DNA of 64,000 nucleotides from Nonlabens sp. Ci31 (lineage in GTDB: Bacteria > Bacteroidota > Bacteroidia > Flavobacteriales > Flavobacteriaceae). Both the position numbers and the translations under genes were made by a program. This document shows positions 1 to 9,489 of this stretch, one piece after another. Under the pieces are notes generated by a model that was given only the letters and a program-made list of their open reading frames with translations, had not been told where the DNA came from and searched no databases. Each line of letters opens with the position of its first letter. Position 1 is the stretch's first letter. The stretch lies in contig NZ_CP043633.1 of assembly GCF_012974865.1 (NCBI RefSeq), forward strand, positions 2,601,501-2,665,500, given 5' to 3'.

Positions 1-827
1 ATAAATTCAATCGTAAAAAAAGGGTCCGACCCTATAAGGCTGCTGTTTAACTCTATTTGATTTGTAACACTGTTGTATGTTCCAGGACCGCTTACTAAAG
101 ACACAACAGCACAAGCTGGTGATGCTATTTCAGATATAGTTACGTTATCCAGATTAAGCATACCAAAAGTAAGCCCTTGAAAAGCTGGATCTTTTTGAAC
201 GATAATACGGTAGTTTGCTATCCCATTAGTATTACGAACAAATGTATTTCCAGCAGCATCGCTCACCGCTGGTAAAATAGCTTCCTTAGAAATTTGGCCC
301 CAAGGGCTTACTGCTTGCGCAGTGCTGGTTAAACCTTGTGGACTGCAAAAACTTTCTGTATTTCCATTGCTAGTGTAGTCTGCGCAAATAGTATTAGTGG
401 CGGTAAAACCATTAGGCGTTTCACCTGCACAAAAACTGACGCTAATAGTAAAAGAACCACTTTGTACATTATTAGGTATATTAAATACTACCGCAGGTAG
501 TGCTGAGGTATCGATTAAATTAGGAATGCTATTAGGTGCAGGAATAGAGGAACCATTAAAGTCTACAAAGGCATTATTAGCTCTTACATCACTAGCGGCA
601 AAGCACAAGCCAGCAGGCAATGCATCTGTAATGACTAATGTGTTGCTATTGTTTAGGTTCTGAAAATCAATGGTGTAACTAAAACGTTCACCTGTCTGTA
701 TGCTGGGTACTTGAGGTGTTGATTTTTGTATACTGGCTTCACCGGTAGTATTGCTAATGCTTATGGTTTGAGCGTACAGGCTGCAATTCATTAGAAAAAC
801 CCCAATGACTATTAAAACATATTTCAT
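1..827 (-). CDS. Surface protein with DUF11-like repeats, N-terminal part (cut by window edge)
   Basis: The minus-strand frame is open from an ATG at 827 to the left edge with no stop, about 275 codons. It begins with a signal peptide (MKYVLIVIGVFLMNCSLYAQ), then a segment very like the start of the next upstream gene (1095-4817): both share GEASIQKSTPQ or GEATIQKSTPQ, a DFQNLN stretch, LPAGLC, and a KDPA(F/Y)QG(I/L)TFGMLNL segment. It is therefore a tandem paralogue of that gene. The DUF11-like conserved repeat is typical of long exported adhesins or surface proteins. The C-terminus, where a type IX sorting domain would be expected, lies outside the window. Exported location is inferred; the function is unknown. 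Confidence 0.8.
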   Translation of the reverse strand, partial: MKYVLIVIGVFLMNCSLYAQTISISNTTGEASIQKSTPQVPSIQTGERFSYTIDFQNLNNSNTLVITDALPAGLCFAASDVRANNAFVDFNGSSIPAPNSIPNLIDTSALPAVVFNIPNNVQSGSFTISVSFCAGETPNGFTATNTICADYTSNGNTESFCSPQGLTSTAQAVSPWGQISKEAILPAVSDAAGNTFVRNTNGIANYRIIVQKDPAFQGLTFGMLNLDNVTISEIASPACAVVSLVSGPGTYNSVTNQIELNSSLIGSDPFFTIEF

Positions 828-1058
828 GGTACTATTCTTTATACAATTCAAATTTTAAAAAGAAAATGTGCTAACAGAAGAATTGTTTATTGTTGGTAAA
901 TATATAAGTACTCTATACGATTTAAAAACTAAAATGTTGATTAAAACTATAATTGTCAACAGTATATACCCATTCATTTTTTGTTCAGAATTAGCTATGG
1001 TTGTTGTTTTTAATGGAGTACAGTAGCCGGCGGTATCTGCTATTTTATTTGTTTATGT

Positions 1059-1088
1059 AAGGTTCCGCTTTCGCGAAAGCGGAACCTT
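1059..1088. repeat. 30-bp perfect palindrome containing the dispersed GCTTTCGCGAAAGC core
   Basis: The core at 1067-1080 is extended on both sides to a perfect inverted repeat (arms AAGGTTCCGCTTTCG). It lies 6 bp downstream of the stop codon of the 1095-4817 gene, so it could act as a transcription terminator hairpin, but no clear T tract follows on the minus strand. It is one of eleven copies in the window. Confidence 0.85.
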
Positions 1089-1094
1089 TAAAGT

Positions 1095-4000
1095 TTATTT
1101 CTTAATAAATTTTAGAGCTTTCCACTGATGATCAATTTTTATAGCTATGATATAAATACCGTTTTTAAGATCTTGAGTATTAATACCTGTTGCAGTATTG
1201 TAATTGTTATGAGACATTTTTCTTCCTTTGAGGTCATAAATGATATATGCAAGACCGTCAATTTGTTCTCCAGAGATATATAACTTATCGATAGTAGGAT
1301 TAGGATATAGTTTTAATAAGTCTTCTTGTACCGCCACCTCATTACTAGAGAGCGTTGTACAACCGCCGCAATTAGCTTGTTCATAGTAGAAAAATTTACG
1401 CTCACAAGGATTGTAACTTATAGCAATAGGGCACCCGTTACTGTAATAGTCTACGATTCTGGTGATCACCCAGTCGCATCTTAAATCGTTTATATTAGGA
1501 GGTGTATCATTAAAACCAAACTGGTTTGATATGCCGGTAATGTTCATGTTAGGAAAGATACCAGTGGTTAGACCTCCGTTATTTTCATGAAAATACATTC
1601 TGCCGCCAGAAAAATTAATGTTCAGCGGGTCACTTATTAGTAAGTCTATATCACCGTCACAGTCCACATCGTAAAACTCAGGTGTGGGAAAACTACCTCC
1701 GTCTTCTGGGATAAACGGACTCGTTATACCTACTCCAGAGGATATATAATCTTGTGGAGCTACTAAATCGAGGTAAGGATAAGAAGCAGCCCCATTATTT
1801 TCATAGTAAGCAGTACCGGGAAACAGCATGCTTTGAGATGAAATTACAATATCCGGTAGTCCATCACTATTCACATCTCCTACGGCCATAAGAGCTGGGC
1901 CAAAGGTATAATCTAGCGTTCCCACTAACAAACCAAGACCAAAACTAAAGTTCCCTGCACAGTCGTTAAAATAAACTCTAGTCTCTGCATTAACACCATA
2001 TACGACTATATCTAAACAGCCATTGTTATTCCAATCGTAGAGTCTATAAGAAAGGGCATTTGTAATATTTAAGTTTACTGGTGGAAGGTTAAAGACGGGA
2101 GTGGTGTTTGTCCCGGCGGTATTTTCTAACCAGTATAAAACGGGAAAACCGTTACTGCTATTAATTTTAGTATACAAAATGTCAGTATCACCGTCATTAT
2201 CTACGTCGCCGTATTCTTTATCTTTAGTGTCGAAACGGTCAGTATCTAGTTCCTGTGCAATGGCGAGGGGAAATAAAACACCTTCGGCGACTTGATATGG
2301 TAAGAAGTTCAATGGTTCACACTGGTCTAATGGTGAGTCTATTAGAAGTGCTACTCGATTGCTTGGGATAATAATACCAGTGCCAGCGTCGCAATTTATT
2401 AAATAGGCACTATTAACGGCCATAGAACCAGTATTTATGTTAATAGAAGGTAAACTAGCACTAATGTTTATTTCAAAGCTACCACCAGGTGCAAGTATGG
2501 TATTGTTTTCATAAAAAATAGTTTGCGTATTTAAGTTGGGGTTATTACTTCCCGCAGTAACTACATTGCAATTAAAATTTGCAGGGTTCACACCGTTTGA
2601 GGGTGAAGTATTCAAATAAGATGTTGCGAAATCAGGTGCGTTTGAGCTTAAATTTGATAAAGAGAACGTACTATTTCTACTAAGAACTGTAGGATAAAAT
2701 ACATCGCCCATGGCGGGTAATTCGTCGATTATTTGAAATTGTGTTAGCGTCTTGTTGCCTAGGTTTTCAATTGTCATTTTATAATAAACATCTAGGTTGC
2801 AAGTAGGGTCATATATTAGCGAGCCTTGCTGGAAACTGTTATTATCATTGGATATTTCTTTCTTGAAGTTTATGACAACTGTTTCAATGACATTAACTTT
2901 AGCAGCATCTGTAATTACGGATAAACTATTTGCTGTGTTCACTATTGTAGCGATGTTATCTATGTTTCCGGGCGCAGTTAACGCTTTTACCTTTACTTTA
3001 ACGAGCGCACAAAAGAATTGATTTGCTGTATTTATACATTCAAATATGGTGGAAAAACTAGAACAATTTTCAGCTAGGTTTATTGCATCCCATGTAAGCG
3101 TTTGACCGTTTTGATTGAAGGTTGTTCCCGTGGGCATATTGCTATTATCTACAGAAATAAATTCATACTTAGGATCTAAGATATCAGTTAACGAACCAGT
3201 AAAATCTAGGCTGCCGTTATTTTGAATACAAATTTCAAACTCTAGCTCGTCAGTAGGAACTACATTAGTGATTGAGCTTACAAACGCATTATTGGTATTG
3301 GCTTTACGTACTTTTTTTAAAGCACAAAGTTTAACTTCCTCTGCAGCTACGGTAAATGAGGCACAACTGTTATTGTTAAAAGGCATATTTGCGGCAGGAG
3401 CCTCTAAAACTACTTGAGCTTGAAAGTTTGCACAATTAGTTACTACATCACCTACGTTCAGTACAGGGTCCAATGTAAAAAGTATTGTTATATTTAACTG
3501 GTCTCCAGGGAATAGTACTGTGTTGGTTTGAGCAGTAAGTTGTAAACTATTTCCTGATGCCATGAAAGGGAAAACACCAATATAGCCGTTACTCAAATTC
3601 ATAGGTATAGCAGTATTCCCATTTAAGATTAAATCAAACAGCATATTGCTGGATGCGCTATTTATGGTACCGTTAATAAATATAGACTGAGGCAGTATAT
3701 CATTAGGTAAATTATCTATAATGTCTAGCAAAGCCACTGGTCTGTTGTCTGTATTGGAGTAAAAGATAGTATAAGAACCCTGACAACCAGCGACAGGATT
3801 TGCCATTAAAACGTTTTTAAATATAGAGCTGCCCAGCGATGGTGGCGGTAAATTATCTACTGCAATTACTGTTGCCGTATCGGTCGCAATAGCTGTCGTA
3901 GGTGTGCTACCTAAAGGTGTTCCATTTAACTCAACTATATTAGGTATTACTTGTCCGTTTGTAAATGCTGGACAATTACCATAATCTACCTCTACAATAA

Positions 4001-4817
4001 ACTCTACATTTTCAAACGGATTAGCGCCTATTAAGTTGTTATTGAATGTTATAACGTTAGTAGCGGGATTAAATGTTCCAGGGCCACTTATTAAGATAGC
4101 TGTCGCGCAGGGTGGCGCAACTATCTCCGATATTGACGGGTTCACTAGATTCAACATTCCAAAGGTAATTCCTTGGTAAGCAGGATCTTTTTCTACGGTA
4201 ATTTTAAATCGAGCTTTTCCTGCGGTTGTAGGAATAAAGAAATTGCCACTTTGATCAGTAACCGCAGGAAATAGGGGTGTCTTTGAAATCTCACCCCATG
4301 GATTAACGGCAGCTGCGGTGCTGGTAAGTCCGGTACTAGTCGCAAATGTTTCTGTTCCACTGGATGCTGTATAGACTGCACTGATGTTGTTGGTGACATT
4401 AAAACCATCAGCAGTTATACCGGCACAAAATGTGACAGTAATAGTAAAGGAACCCCGTTGAATATTATTTGGTATATTGAATACTACAGTAGGTAGGGCG
4501 CTCGTATCAATAAGACCAGCAATCGGGCTAGAAATTGGGTTTCCATTAAAATCTATAAAAGTATTATCGGCAATAATATCACTGGCACTATAACATAATC
4601 CAGCTGGCAAAACATCGGTAATGGTTAGTGTATTTGCCTGATTTAAATTTTGAAAATCTATCTTGTACGCAAGTGGCTCACCTGTAGGAATACTTGTTCT
4701 CTGTGGAGTAGATTTTTGAATGGTAGCTTCACCAGTAAGGCTACTAGCGCTTATGGTTTGTGATTGTAGGTGCCAGGTGCTCAGTACAAAAAGGAATAAT
4801 AGTGCCGTTTTTTTCAT
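1095..4817 (-). CDS. Large secreted surface protein: DUF11-like repeats, FG-GAP/VCBS repeats, T9SS sorting domain
   Basis: About 1240 residues. I choose the ATG at 4817 because it puts a signal peptide (MKKTALLFLFVLSTWHLQSQ) at the start; an ATG ten codons upstream would add unrelated residues. Residues about 25-850 are Thr/Asn-rich DUF11-like modules (phrases such as ADTLPAG and IENLGNKTLT). Residues about 870-1110 hold calcium-binding-like FG-GAP/VCBS repeats: DVDNDGDTDIL, DWNNNGCLDIV, GDVNSDGLPDIV, DVDCDGDIDLL. The last 70 residues (LYPNPTIDKLYISG ... ALKFIKK) are a type IX secretion C-terminal sorting domain. It should be exported across the outer membrane and anchored on the surface or released. 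It lies 57 bp downstream of a lipoprotein gene on the same strand and upstream of its own paralogue, so the three may be co-transcribed. The ligand is unknown. Confidence 0.88.
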   Translation of the reverse strand: MKKTALLFLFVLSTWHLQSQTISASSLTGEATIQKSTPQRTSIPTGEPLAYKIDFQNLNQANTLTITDVLPAGLCYSASDIIADNTFIDFNGNPISSPIAGLIDTSALPTVVFNIPNNIQRGSFTITVTFCAGITADGFNVTNNISAVYTASSGTETFATSTGLTSTAAAVNPWGEISKTPLFPAVTDQSGNFFIPTTAGKARFKITVEKDPAYQGITFGMLNLVNPSISEIVAPPCATAILISGPGTFNPATNVITFNNNLIGANPFENVEFIVEVDYGNCPAFTNGQVIPNIVELNGTPLGSTPTTAIATDTATVIAVDNLPPPSLGSSIFKNVLMANPVAGCQGSYTIFYSNTDNRPVALLDIIDNLPNDILPQSIFINGTINSASSNMLFDLILNGNTAIPMNLSNGYIGVFPFMASGNSLQLTAQTNTVLFPGDQLNITILFTLDPVLNVGDVVTNCANFQAQVVLEAPAANMPFNNNSCASFTVAAEEVKLCALKKVRKANTNNAFVSSITNVVPTDELEFEICIQNNGSLDFTGSLTDILDPKYEFISVDNSNMPTGTTFNQNGQTLTWDAINLAENCSSFSTIFECINTANQFFCALVKVKVKALTAPGNIDNIATIVNTANSLSVITDAAKVNVIETVVINFKKEISNDNNSFQQGSLIYDPTCNLDVYYKMTIENLGNKTLTQFQIIDELPAMGDVFYPTVLSRNSTFSLSNLSSNAPDFATSYLNTSPSNGVNPANFNCNVVTAGSNNPNLNTQTIFYENNTILAPGGSFEINISASLPSININTGSMAVNSAYLINCDAGTGIIIPSNRVALLIDSPLDQCEPLNFLPYQVAEGVLFPLAIAQELDTDRFDTKDKEYGDVDNDGDTDILYTKINSSNGFPVLYWLENTAGTNTTPVFNLPPVNLNITNALSYRLYDWNNNGCLDIVVYGVNAETRVYFNDCAGNFSFGLGLLVGTLDYTFGPALMAVGDVNSDGLPDIVISSQSMLFPGTAYYENNGAASYPYLDLVAPQDYISSGVGITSPFIPEDGGSFPTPEFYDVDCDGDIDLLISDPLNINFSGGRMYFHENNGGLTTGIFPNMNITGISNQFGFNDTPPNINDLRCDWVITRIVDYYSNGCPIAISYNPCERKFFYYEQANCGGCTTLSSNEVAVQEDLLKLYPNPTIDKLYISGEQIDGLAYIIYDLKGRKMSHNNYNTATGINTQDLKNGIYIIAIKIDHQWKALKFIKK

Positions 4818-4874
4818 AAGGTCAAGTATTAGAATTTTTATGATCAATTTTTTATAGAATTGGTACTGTACCCG

Positions 4875-5888
4875 TTAAATTTCTTTATGTACAAACCCAA
4901 AGATGAAGCTGTTGAAGGTTTGTGTAACAAATGTTGGACTAAAATCTAGGTTAAACTCGGTGATTTCTGTCCTGTCTTGTAAGCCAGAATTTTGACTGGC
5001 CGGATAATTGGATATTAGGTGCAAGCGCTTACCACAATCTTTCCATTCCAGTTGCATAGAGTTCTCGTTTACGTTAAGCCCTGTAAATAATGGTGTAATA
5101 AGGTAGTTGTTTGCAGCATTGATTTTAATCTCAACTAGATCCACATTATTATTAATACTAGAAACAACATAAAATACATCTTTGTCTTGATGGTACTCTA
5201 AGCCGCTATAATTATCACCCGTAATGGGTAAACTGTTGTAAGTGGTTATAATTCCAGTATTTACATTGTAATAATGAATATTATTAGCTATTCTAAAGAA
5301 AAGTGTATCCACTCCATTGCTAGTCGCGGTAGCAAAAGTAAAGGAAGTGTCTCTTGAGGTTGTGCCAGGATTTAAACTAATAGTTGTCAGCACTGGTCCT
5401 AAAACACCTGTAGAAGTATTTAGGGTATGAATAGTATAACTAGGCTGCGCAGGATTAATATCCATATCCATCACATATAAAGTGCCATTAAGAAAAACTG
5501 GAGCTGTAATACGGCCTAGAATACCTTGAGTTGATGCCGGTAATGGGGTAGCAGTAATGGTGTTTAGACTTTCATCATAAACCAGCACATCGGACTGATT
5601 TTCCTGATTGAACCATATGGACTGTCTGTTCACCTTATCCCAAGCGCTCGGATTATTACGTGCGGTAATACTGTTGCTGATACTGCTATTAAGGTTAAAA
5701 GAACTGGTAGCAATATTTGAAGTTGTGTTTTGAACCACATTAATAATACCGTTAAAATTTGCCATATCTGATGTGCTCCAAGCAAAGTAAGTGTTATCAG
5801 CACAAGTAATTGTGGTAGCGGTACCATCGTCTTCCGTACATGAAAATAAGATAGCGATAATAAGTAAGTATAAGAGCTTGCTTTTCAT
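4875..5888 (-). CDS. Lipoprotein of unknown function, possible beta-propeller
   Basis: 337 residues starting MKSKLLYLLIIAILFSC: a signal peptide with a lipobox (LFSC) followed by acidic residues (TEDDG), so a lipoprotein processed by signal peptidase II. The rest is rich in Thr, Asn and Ser, with repeating beta-strand/turn phrases such as LYVMDMDIN, DTLFFRIANNIHYYN and DVFYVVSSINNNVDLVEI, suggesting a WD40/NHL-like beta-propeller, which is inference. I do not recognise a family. It is the first gene of a minus-strand run with the two surface proteins, which suggests a cell-envelope role beside them. Confidence 0.75.
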   Translation of the reverse strand: MKSKLLYLLIIAILFSCTEDDGTATTITCADNTYFAWSTSDMANFNGIINVVQNTTSNIATSSFNLNSSISNSITARNNPSAWDKVNRQSIWFNQENQSDVLVYDESLNTITATPLPASTQGILGRITAPVFLNGTLYVMDMDINPAQPSYTIHTLNTSTGVLGPVLTTISLNPGTTSRDTSFTFATATSNGVDTLFFRIANNIHYYNVNTGIITTYNSLPITGDNYSGLEYHQDKDVFYVVSSINNNVDLVEIKINAANNYLITPLFTGLNVNENSMQLEWKDCGKRLHLISNYPASQNSGLQDRTEITEFNLDFSPTFVTQTFNSFIFGFVHKEI

Positions 5889-6096
5889 GTTTTTTATTTT
5901 TAATAGTAATTACACAATTTATATCCAATTAACAAAGGATAAATATAGCAACAGTGATTTTGATTCGATCAAAGCTAACTTTCATTAGATCAACTTGATT
6001 CCGCTTTCTGTTTTTTTAAATTTTAAACAGAAATTTACTCTGAGCCAGCTCGGGGCGAAAGCGTAACAAAAACAATTTATTTGCTACTAATAAATT

Positions 6097-6363
6097 ATGA
6101 CAAACGAAATCAACTATATAGACTTTGAGCCGAAAGTGTCTCATAAAAGTTTCTGGAAAGGGAATAATTATGAATCTACTCAGGTGGTTATGGCACGGGT
6201 GAATGAATGGGTGCGCAAGAATTATAATTCTAAAATTATAAATATAGAAACACTTCTCATTCCAGATTCTGGGCATAACAAGAAAGAGCACAATGCCAAA
6301 AGACTTAGCATGCAAGGTGGATATGTTTATATGATTGAGGTGGTGAGAGTATGGTATCAATAG
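6097..6363 (+). CDS. Small conserved-looking hypothetical protein upstream of menB
   Basis: 88 residues, soluble, beginning MTNEINYIDFEPKVSHKSFW with no signal peptide or membrane segment. It ends 33 bp before menB on the same strand, but a separate promoter box lies between them, so menB need not depend on it. The composition (WVRKNYNSKIINIETLL, then a VYMIEVVRVWY end) looks protein-like and the opposite-strand ORF over it does not. I do not recognise a family; a role linked to menaquinone synthesis is only guilt by location. Confidence 0.55.
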   Translation: MTNEINYIDFEPKVSHKSFWKGNNYESTQVVMARVNEWVRKNYNSKIINIETLLIPDSGHNKKEHNAKRLSMQGGYVYMIEVVRVWYQ

Positions 6364-6372
6364 GATAGACCT

Positions 6373-6380
6373 TATATTTG
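6373..6380 (+). promoter_or_regulatory. Bacteroidota -7 box TATATTTG upstream of menB
   Basis: This matches TAnnTTTG, the -7 element used by the Bacteroidota primary sigma factor. It lies 16 bp before the menB ATG, predicting a leader of about 10 nt. No clear -33 TTTG is visible. Confidence 0.45.
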
Positions 6381-6396
6381 CCACAAAACTGATCTT

Positions 6397-7236
6397 ATGT
6401 CCATACATTGGAAAACTGCTATAGAATTTGAAGATATCACTTATAAAAAATGTGATGGTATCGCCCGTATCGCGTTCAATAGACCTGAGGTGCGCAATGC
6501 TTTTAGACCTAAAACAGTAAGCGAACTCATCAAAGCCTTTTACGATGCACAAGAAGACCTTTCTATAGGAGTAGTCGTTCTGACTGGAGAAGGACCTTCA
6601 AAGAAAGATGGTGGTTGGGCTTTTTGTAGTGGTGGAGATCAAAATGCACGCGGACACGATGGCTACAAAGACGATTCTGGAACTGGGCGTCTTAATATTC
6701 TAGAAGTACAACGCATGATACGTTTTATGCCTAAAGTGGTGATTTGTGCTGTGCCAGGTTGGGCTGTAGGTGGTGGACATAGTTTGCATGTCGTTTGTGA
6801 CATGACCATAGCGAGCAGAGAACACGGCGTATTCAAACAAACAGATACTGATGTGGCTAGTGTTGATGCTGGTTATGGAAGTGCCTACCTCGCCAAAATG
6901 GTAGGACAGAAAAAAGCACGTGAGATCTTCTTTTTAGGTCGAACCTATTCTGCTCAAGAAGCCATGGATATGGGAATGGTGAATGCTGTTGTACCACATG
7001 ATGAACTGGATCAAACTGCATACAATTGGGGGCAAGAAATCCTTAAGAAATCCCCAATAGCTATAAAAATGGCAAAATTTGCATTAAATGCTACTGATGA
7101 TGGTATGGTTGGTCAACAAGTTTTTGCTGGAGAAATGACGCGATTGATCTATATGACCGACGAGGCAAGAGAAGGAAGAGAAGCCTTTTTAGAAAAGCGA
7201 CCGCCTAATTGGGGGAGTGATCGTTATATACCTTAA
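6397..7236 (+). CDS. menB: 1,4-dihydroxy-2-naphthoyl-CoA synthase
   Basis: 279 residues of the enoyl-CoA hydratase/crotonase family. MenB closes the second ring of o-succinylbenzoyl-CoA to give 1,4-dihydroxy-2-naphthoyl-CoA in menaquinone synthesis, in the cytoplasm. Diagnostic features are the oxyanion-hole segment AFCSGGDQNARG at about residue 75, the GWAVGGGHSLHVVCDM helix at about 125, the TDVASVDAGYGSAYLA active-site stretch at about 148, and the C-terminal EKRPPNW end typical of MenB rather than of other crotonases. The length is normal. Other men genes are not adjacent, so the locus is split. Confidence 0.95.
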   Translation: MSIHWKTAIEFEDITYKKCDGIARIAFNRPEVRNAFRPKTVSELIKAFYDAQEDLSIGVVVLTGEGPSKKDGGWAFCSGGDQNARGHDGYKDDSGTGRLNILEVQRMIRFMPKVVICAVPGWAVGGGHSLHVVCDMTIASREHGVFKQTDTDVASVDAGYGSAYLAKMVGQKKAREIFFLGRTYSAQEAMDMGMVNAVVPHDELDQTAYNWGQEILKKSPIAIKMAKFALNATDDGMVGQQVFAGEMTRLIYMTDEAREGREAFLEKRPPNWGSDRYIP

Positions 7237-7380
7237 AGAAATCTGCTTTTTAGCAGCTTAAAGTCCGGTGTAGTGAATTTAAAATTTTTGTTTATTTTGT
7301 TTTTGCCTTGAGCAGCCTTAGAGTAAACTTCCCTATAGAAAATAGAAAGCGGAATAAACCAAAGCCTATAAACTTTCATT

Positions 7381-8196
7381 TTACAACACTCCACAACTAT
7401 TTACCACCCCTTCTATATTCAGCTGTAAATGCTTAGGCAATATATTGTCTCTGGGTAAAACAGCAAGATGTCGGTCTTCGTTTGAATCATAGACTTGTTT
7501 CAACAAGGGGTTTGGATAACCCAACTGTTCACAAATATCCTTGATGAGATCAATATGATGGATGAGGTTGTTGCTTCCCAAATGAAAGATACCACGTCTT
7601 CTTCTATTGATAATATAATGCAGCTGTTGTACTAATTTGTTAATATGAGTAGCATTGATCACCACATTAGGAAAAACATCTATCGCTTCATTTAATTGAA
7701 GCTGAGCTTTTATTTCATTTACTCGAGGAGAGCCTGCGCCGTAAATCATAGGAATGCGGCATATCACATATTTAGCAACGGGCTTGCGTAGTAATTCGTT
7801 TTCAATTTTAATTTTAAACCTGCCATAAATACTTTCAGATAGTGTTTTGTCGTATTCGTAACTAGGATAATTAGTGAAACGATCAAAGACATTTGCGCTG
7901 GATAGAAAGATAAGCTTACAGTCGTTCTTTTCTATATAATCTGCAATTTCAAAATGCATGCGCACCAGACTGGTAACATTCCCCCTTAAGGCTGTTACTA
8001 TAAACTTAGGCTTAAGATTATCTAAAAGTATATCAAGACTTTCCAGTTCATAATCAAACTGATGAAAATGCTTGTTTTTTTCAAAAGCAGCATGATCCGT
8101 TTTAAAAGTTGCATGTACATCAAAAAATGGTGCCAGTTCTTTATAGAGTGCATTACCTATAAAGCCACTACCGCCTAAAATTAAAATTCTACTCAA
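7381..8196 (-). CDS. NAD-dependent epimerase/reductase of the RmlD/SDR type
   Basis: 271 residues. The N-terminus MSRILILGGSGFIGNALY carries the extended-SDR dinucleotide-binding motif GGxGxxG, and the YEYDK stretch at about residue 115, after LIFLSSANVF, matches the YxxxK catalytic motif. RmlD-like reductases and sugar-nucleotide epimerases share this layout, and the substrate cannot be assigned from sequence. It lies 65 bp downstream of gcvT on the same strand, with a small hairpin (CCTTCC...GGAAGG near 8231-8248) between them, so it may be partly uncoupled from gcvT. Confidence 0.75.
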   Translation of the reverse strand: MSRILILGGSGFIGNALYKELAPFFDVHATFKTDHAAFEKNKHFHQFDYELESLDILLDNLKPKFIVTALRGNVTSLVRMHFEIADYIEKNDCKLIFLSSANVFDRFTNYPSYEYDKTLSESIYGRFKIKIENELLRKPVAKYVICRIPMIYGAGSPRVNEIKAQLQLNEAIDVFPNVVINATHINKLVQQLHYIINRRRRGIFHLGSNNLIHHIDLIKDICEQLGYPNPLLKQVYDSNEDRHLAVLPRDNILPKHLQLNIEGVVNSCGVL

Positions 8197-8261
8197 AAAT
8201 GATTATTTTTTTAGAAAGTCTACCAACTCACCTTCCCTTTAGGAAGGGTCAGGGATGGGCT

Positions 8262-9344
8262 TTACTTTTTATAAAAAGGTAATTTCACCACAGTCGCAGG
8301 AACTAAATTTTTCCTGATTTGTATGTAAATTTTACTTCCTGGAGCAGCAAAAACAGGGGGTACATATCCCATTCCTATTCCTATACCCATGGATGGAGAC
8401 ATCGTTCCACTAGTAACTATACCTAGATCTTTCTGTTTGCTGTCCTTTATTTCATAACCACCGCGAGGTATCGCACGATCATCCATCTCAAAGGCAACTA
8501 ACTTGCGATCAACACCATTTTCTTTATGTTTTTGGAGTTGTTCATAATTGACAAACGGCTTGGTAAATTTAGTCACCCAGCCCAGTCCTGCTTCAAAAGG
8601 AGAGGTGGTTTCATCTATGTCATTTCCATAAAGACAGTACCCCATTTCTAGACGTAAGGTATCTCTTGCAGCAAGTCCAACTGGCTTTATTCCAAAACTT
8701 GCTCCTGCTTCAAATACTTTTTTCCAGATTTGTTTTGCATCACTATTTTTACAATAGATCTCAAATCCGCCAGAGCCAGTGTAACCGGTGGCACTAATGA
8801 TGACATCTTCAACACCTGCAAAATTAGCTACTTCAAAATGATAGAATTTTATAGTACTTAAGTCTACTGAAGTTAGCGATTGCATCGCCTCGACAGCTTT
8901 AGGCCCTTGAATAGCCAGTAGGGAGTAATCTTCAGACAGGTTTTTCATGTCTGCATTCATGATGTTGTGCTTAGAAATATGAGCCCAATCTTTATCGATG
9001 TTAGAAGCGTTTACAACAAGAAAATACTCGTCTTCTTTCATTTTGTAAACAAGCATGTCATCTACTATACCGCCGGTTTCATTAGGTAAATACGCATATT
9101 GAGCTCTACCCACAGTAAGTTTTGAGGCATCATTAGAAGAAACTCTTTGGACCAACTCTAAAGCTTTAGGACCACTGATTAAAAATTCTCCCATATGAGA
9201 AACATCAAAAACACCTAAATGTTCTCTTACGTTTTGGTGTTCAATATTCACACCTTCATATTGAACAGGCATATTAAAGCCTGCAAAAGGAACCATTTTT
9301 GCTCCTAATGTTTCATGAATAGAGGTAAGTGCAGTATTTTTCAT
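8262..9344 (-). CDS. gcvT: Glycine cleavage system T protein, aminomethyltransferase
   Basis: 360 residues, full length for the family. GcvT transfers the methylene group from the aminomethyl-lipoyl H protein to tetrahydrofolate and releases ammonia. Visible signatures: GFNMPVQYEG near residue 22, VFDVSHMGEF near 45, the folate-binding DDMLVYK near 95, SATGYTGSGGFEIY near 184, and LAARDTLRLEMGYCLYGND near 224. The other glycine cleavage genes are not in this window, as is common in this phylum. No glycine riboswitch is seen upstream, only a short leader with a TACATTTG promoter box. Confidence 0.96.
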   Translation of the reverse strand: MKNTALTSIHETLGAKMVPFAGFNMPVQYEGVNIEHQNVREHLGVFDVSHMGEFLISGPKALELVQRVSSNDASKLTVGRAQYAYLPNETGGIVDDMLVYKMKEDEYFLVVNASNIDKDWAHISKHNIMNADMKNLSEDYSLLAIQGPKAVEAMQSLTSVDLSTIKFYHFEVANFAGVEDVIISATGYTGSGGFEIYCKNSDAKQIWKKVFEAGASFGIKPVGLAARDTLRLEMGYCLYGNDIDETTSPFEAGLGWVTKFTKPFVNYEQLQKHKENGVDRKLVAFEMDDRAIPRGGYEIKDSKQKDLGIVTSGTMSPSMGIGIGMGYVPPVFAAPGSKIYIQIRKNLVPATVVKLPFYKK

Positions 9345-9363
9345 GTGTTGATTTTTACAAGTT

Positions 9364-9371
9364 CAAATGTA
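9364..9371 (-). promoter_or_regulatory. -7 box TACATTTG for gcvT
   Basis: On the minus strand the sequence TACATTTG lies 19 bp upstream of the gcvT start codon and matches the Bacteroidota TAnnTTTG element, predicting a leader of roughly 12-15 nt. Confidence 0.5.
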
Positions 9372-9489
9372 GAGTTTTCCGATTAAAACTACCTAGTTTT
9401 TAAGCACAGCAAATTGCCAACTAATTCACAAATCTAGTAAGTAAGTATTGCCTTGATTTAATTAAATTGCCATATATAAAACAGACCTA

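Noticed and set aside
1059..1088. All palindrome copies as transcription terminators
   Set aside because: Five of the exact copies are inside genes and most intergenic ones lack a T tract, so termination cannot be the common role.
6016..6552. 178-codon minus-strand ORF over the small gene and menB start
   Set aside because: It is antisense to menB, whose homology is certain, and its residues are not protein-like.
9345..9489. Glycine riboswitch upstream of gcvT
   Set aside because: The 145-bp region lacks the conserved glycine aptamer cores; only a short promoter is seen.
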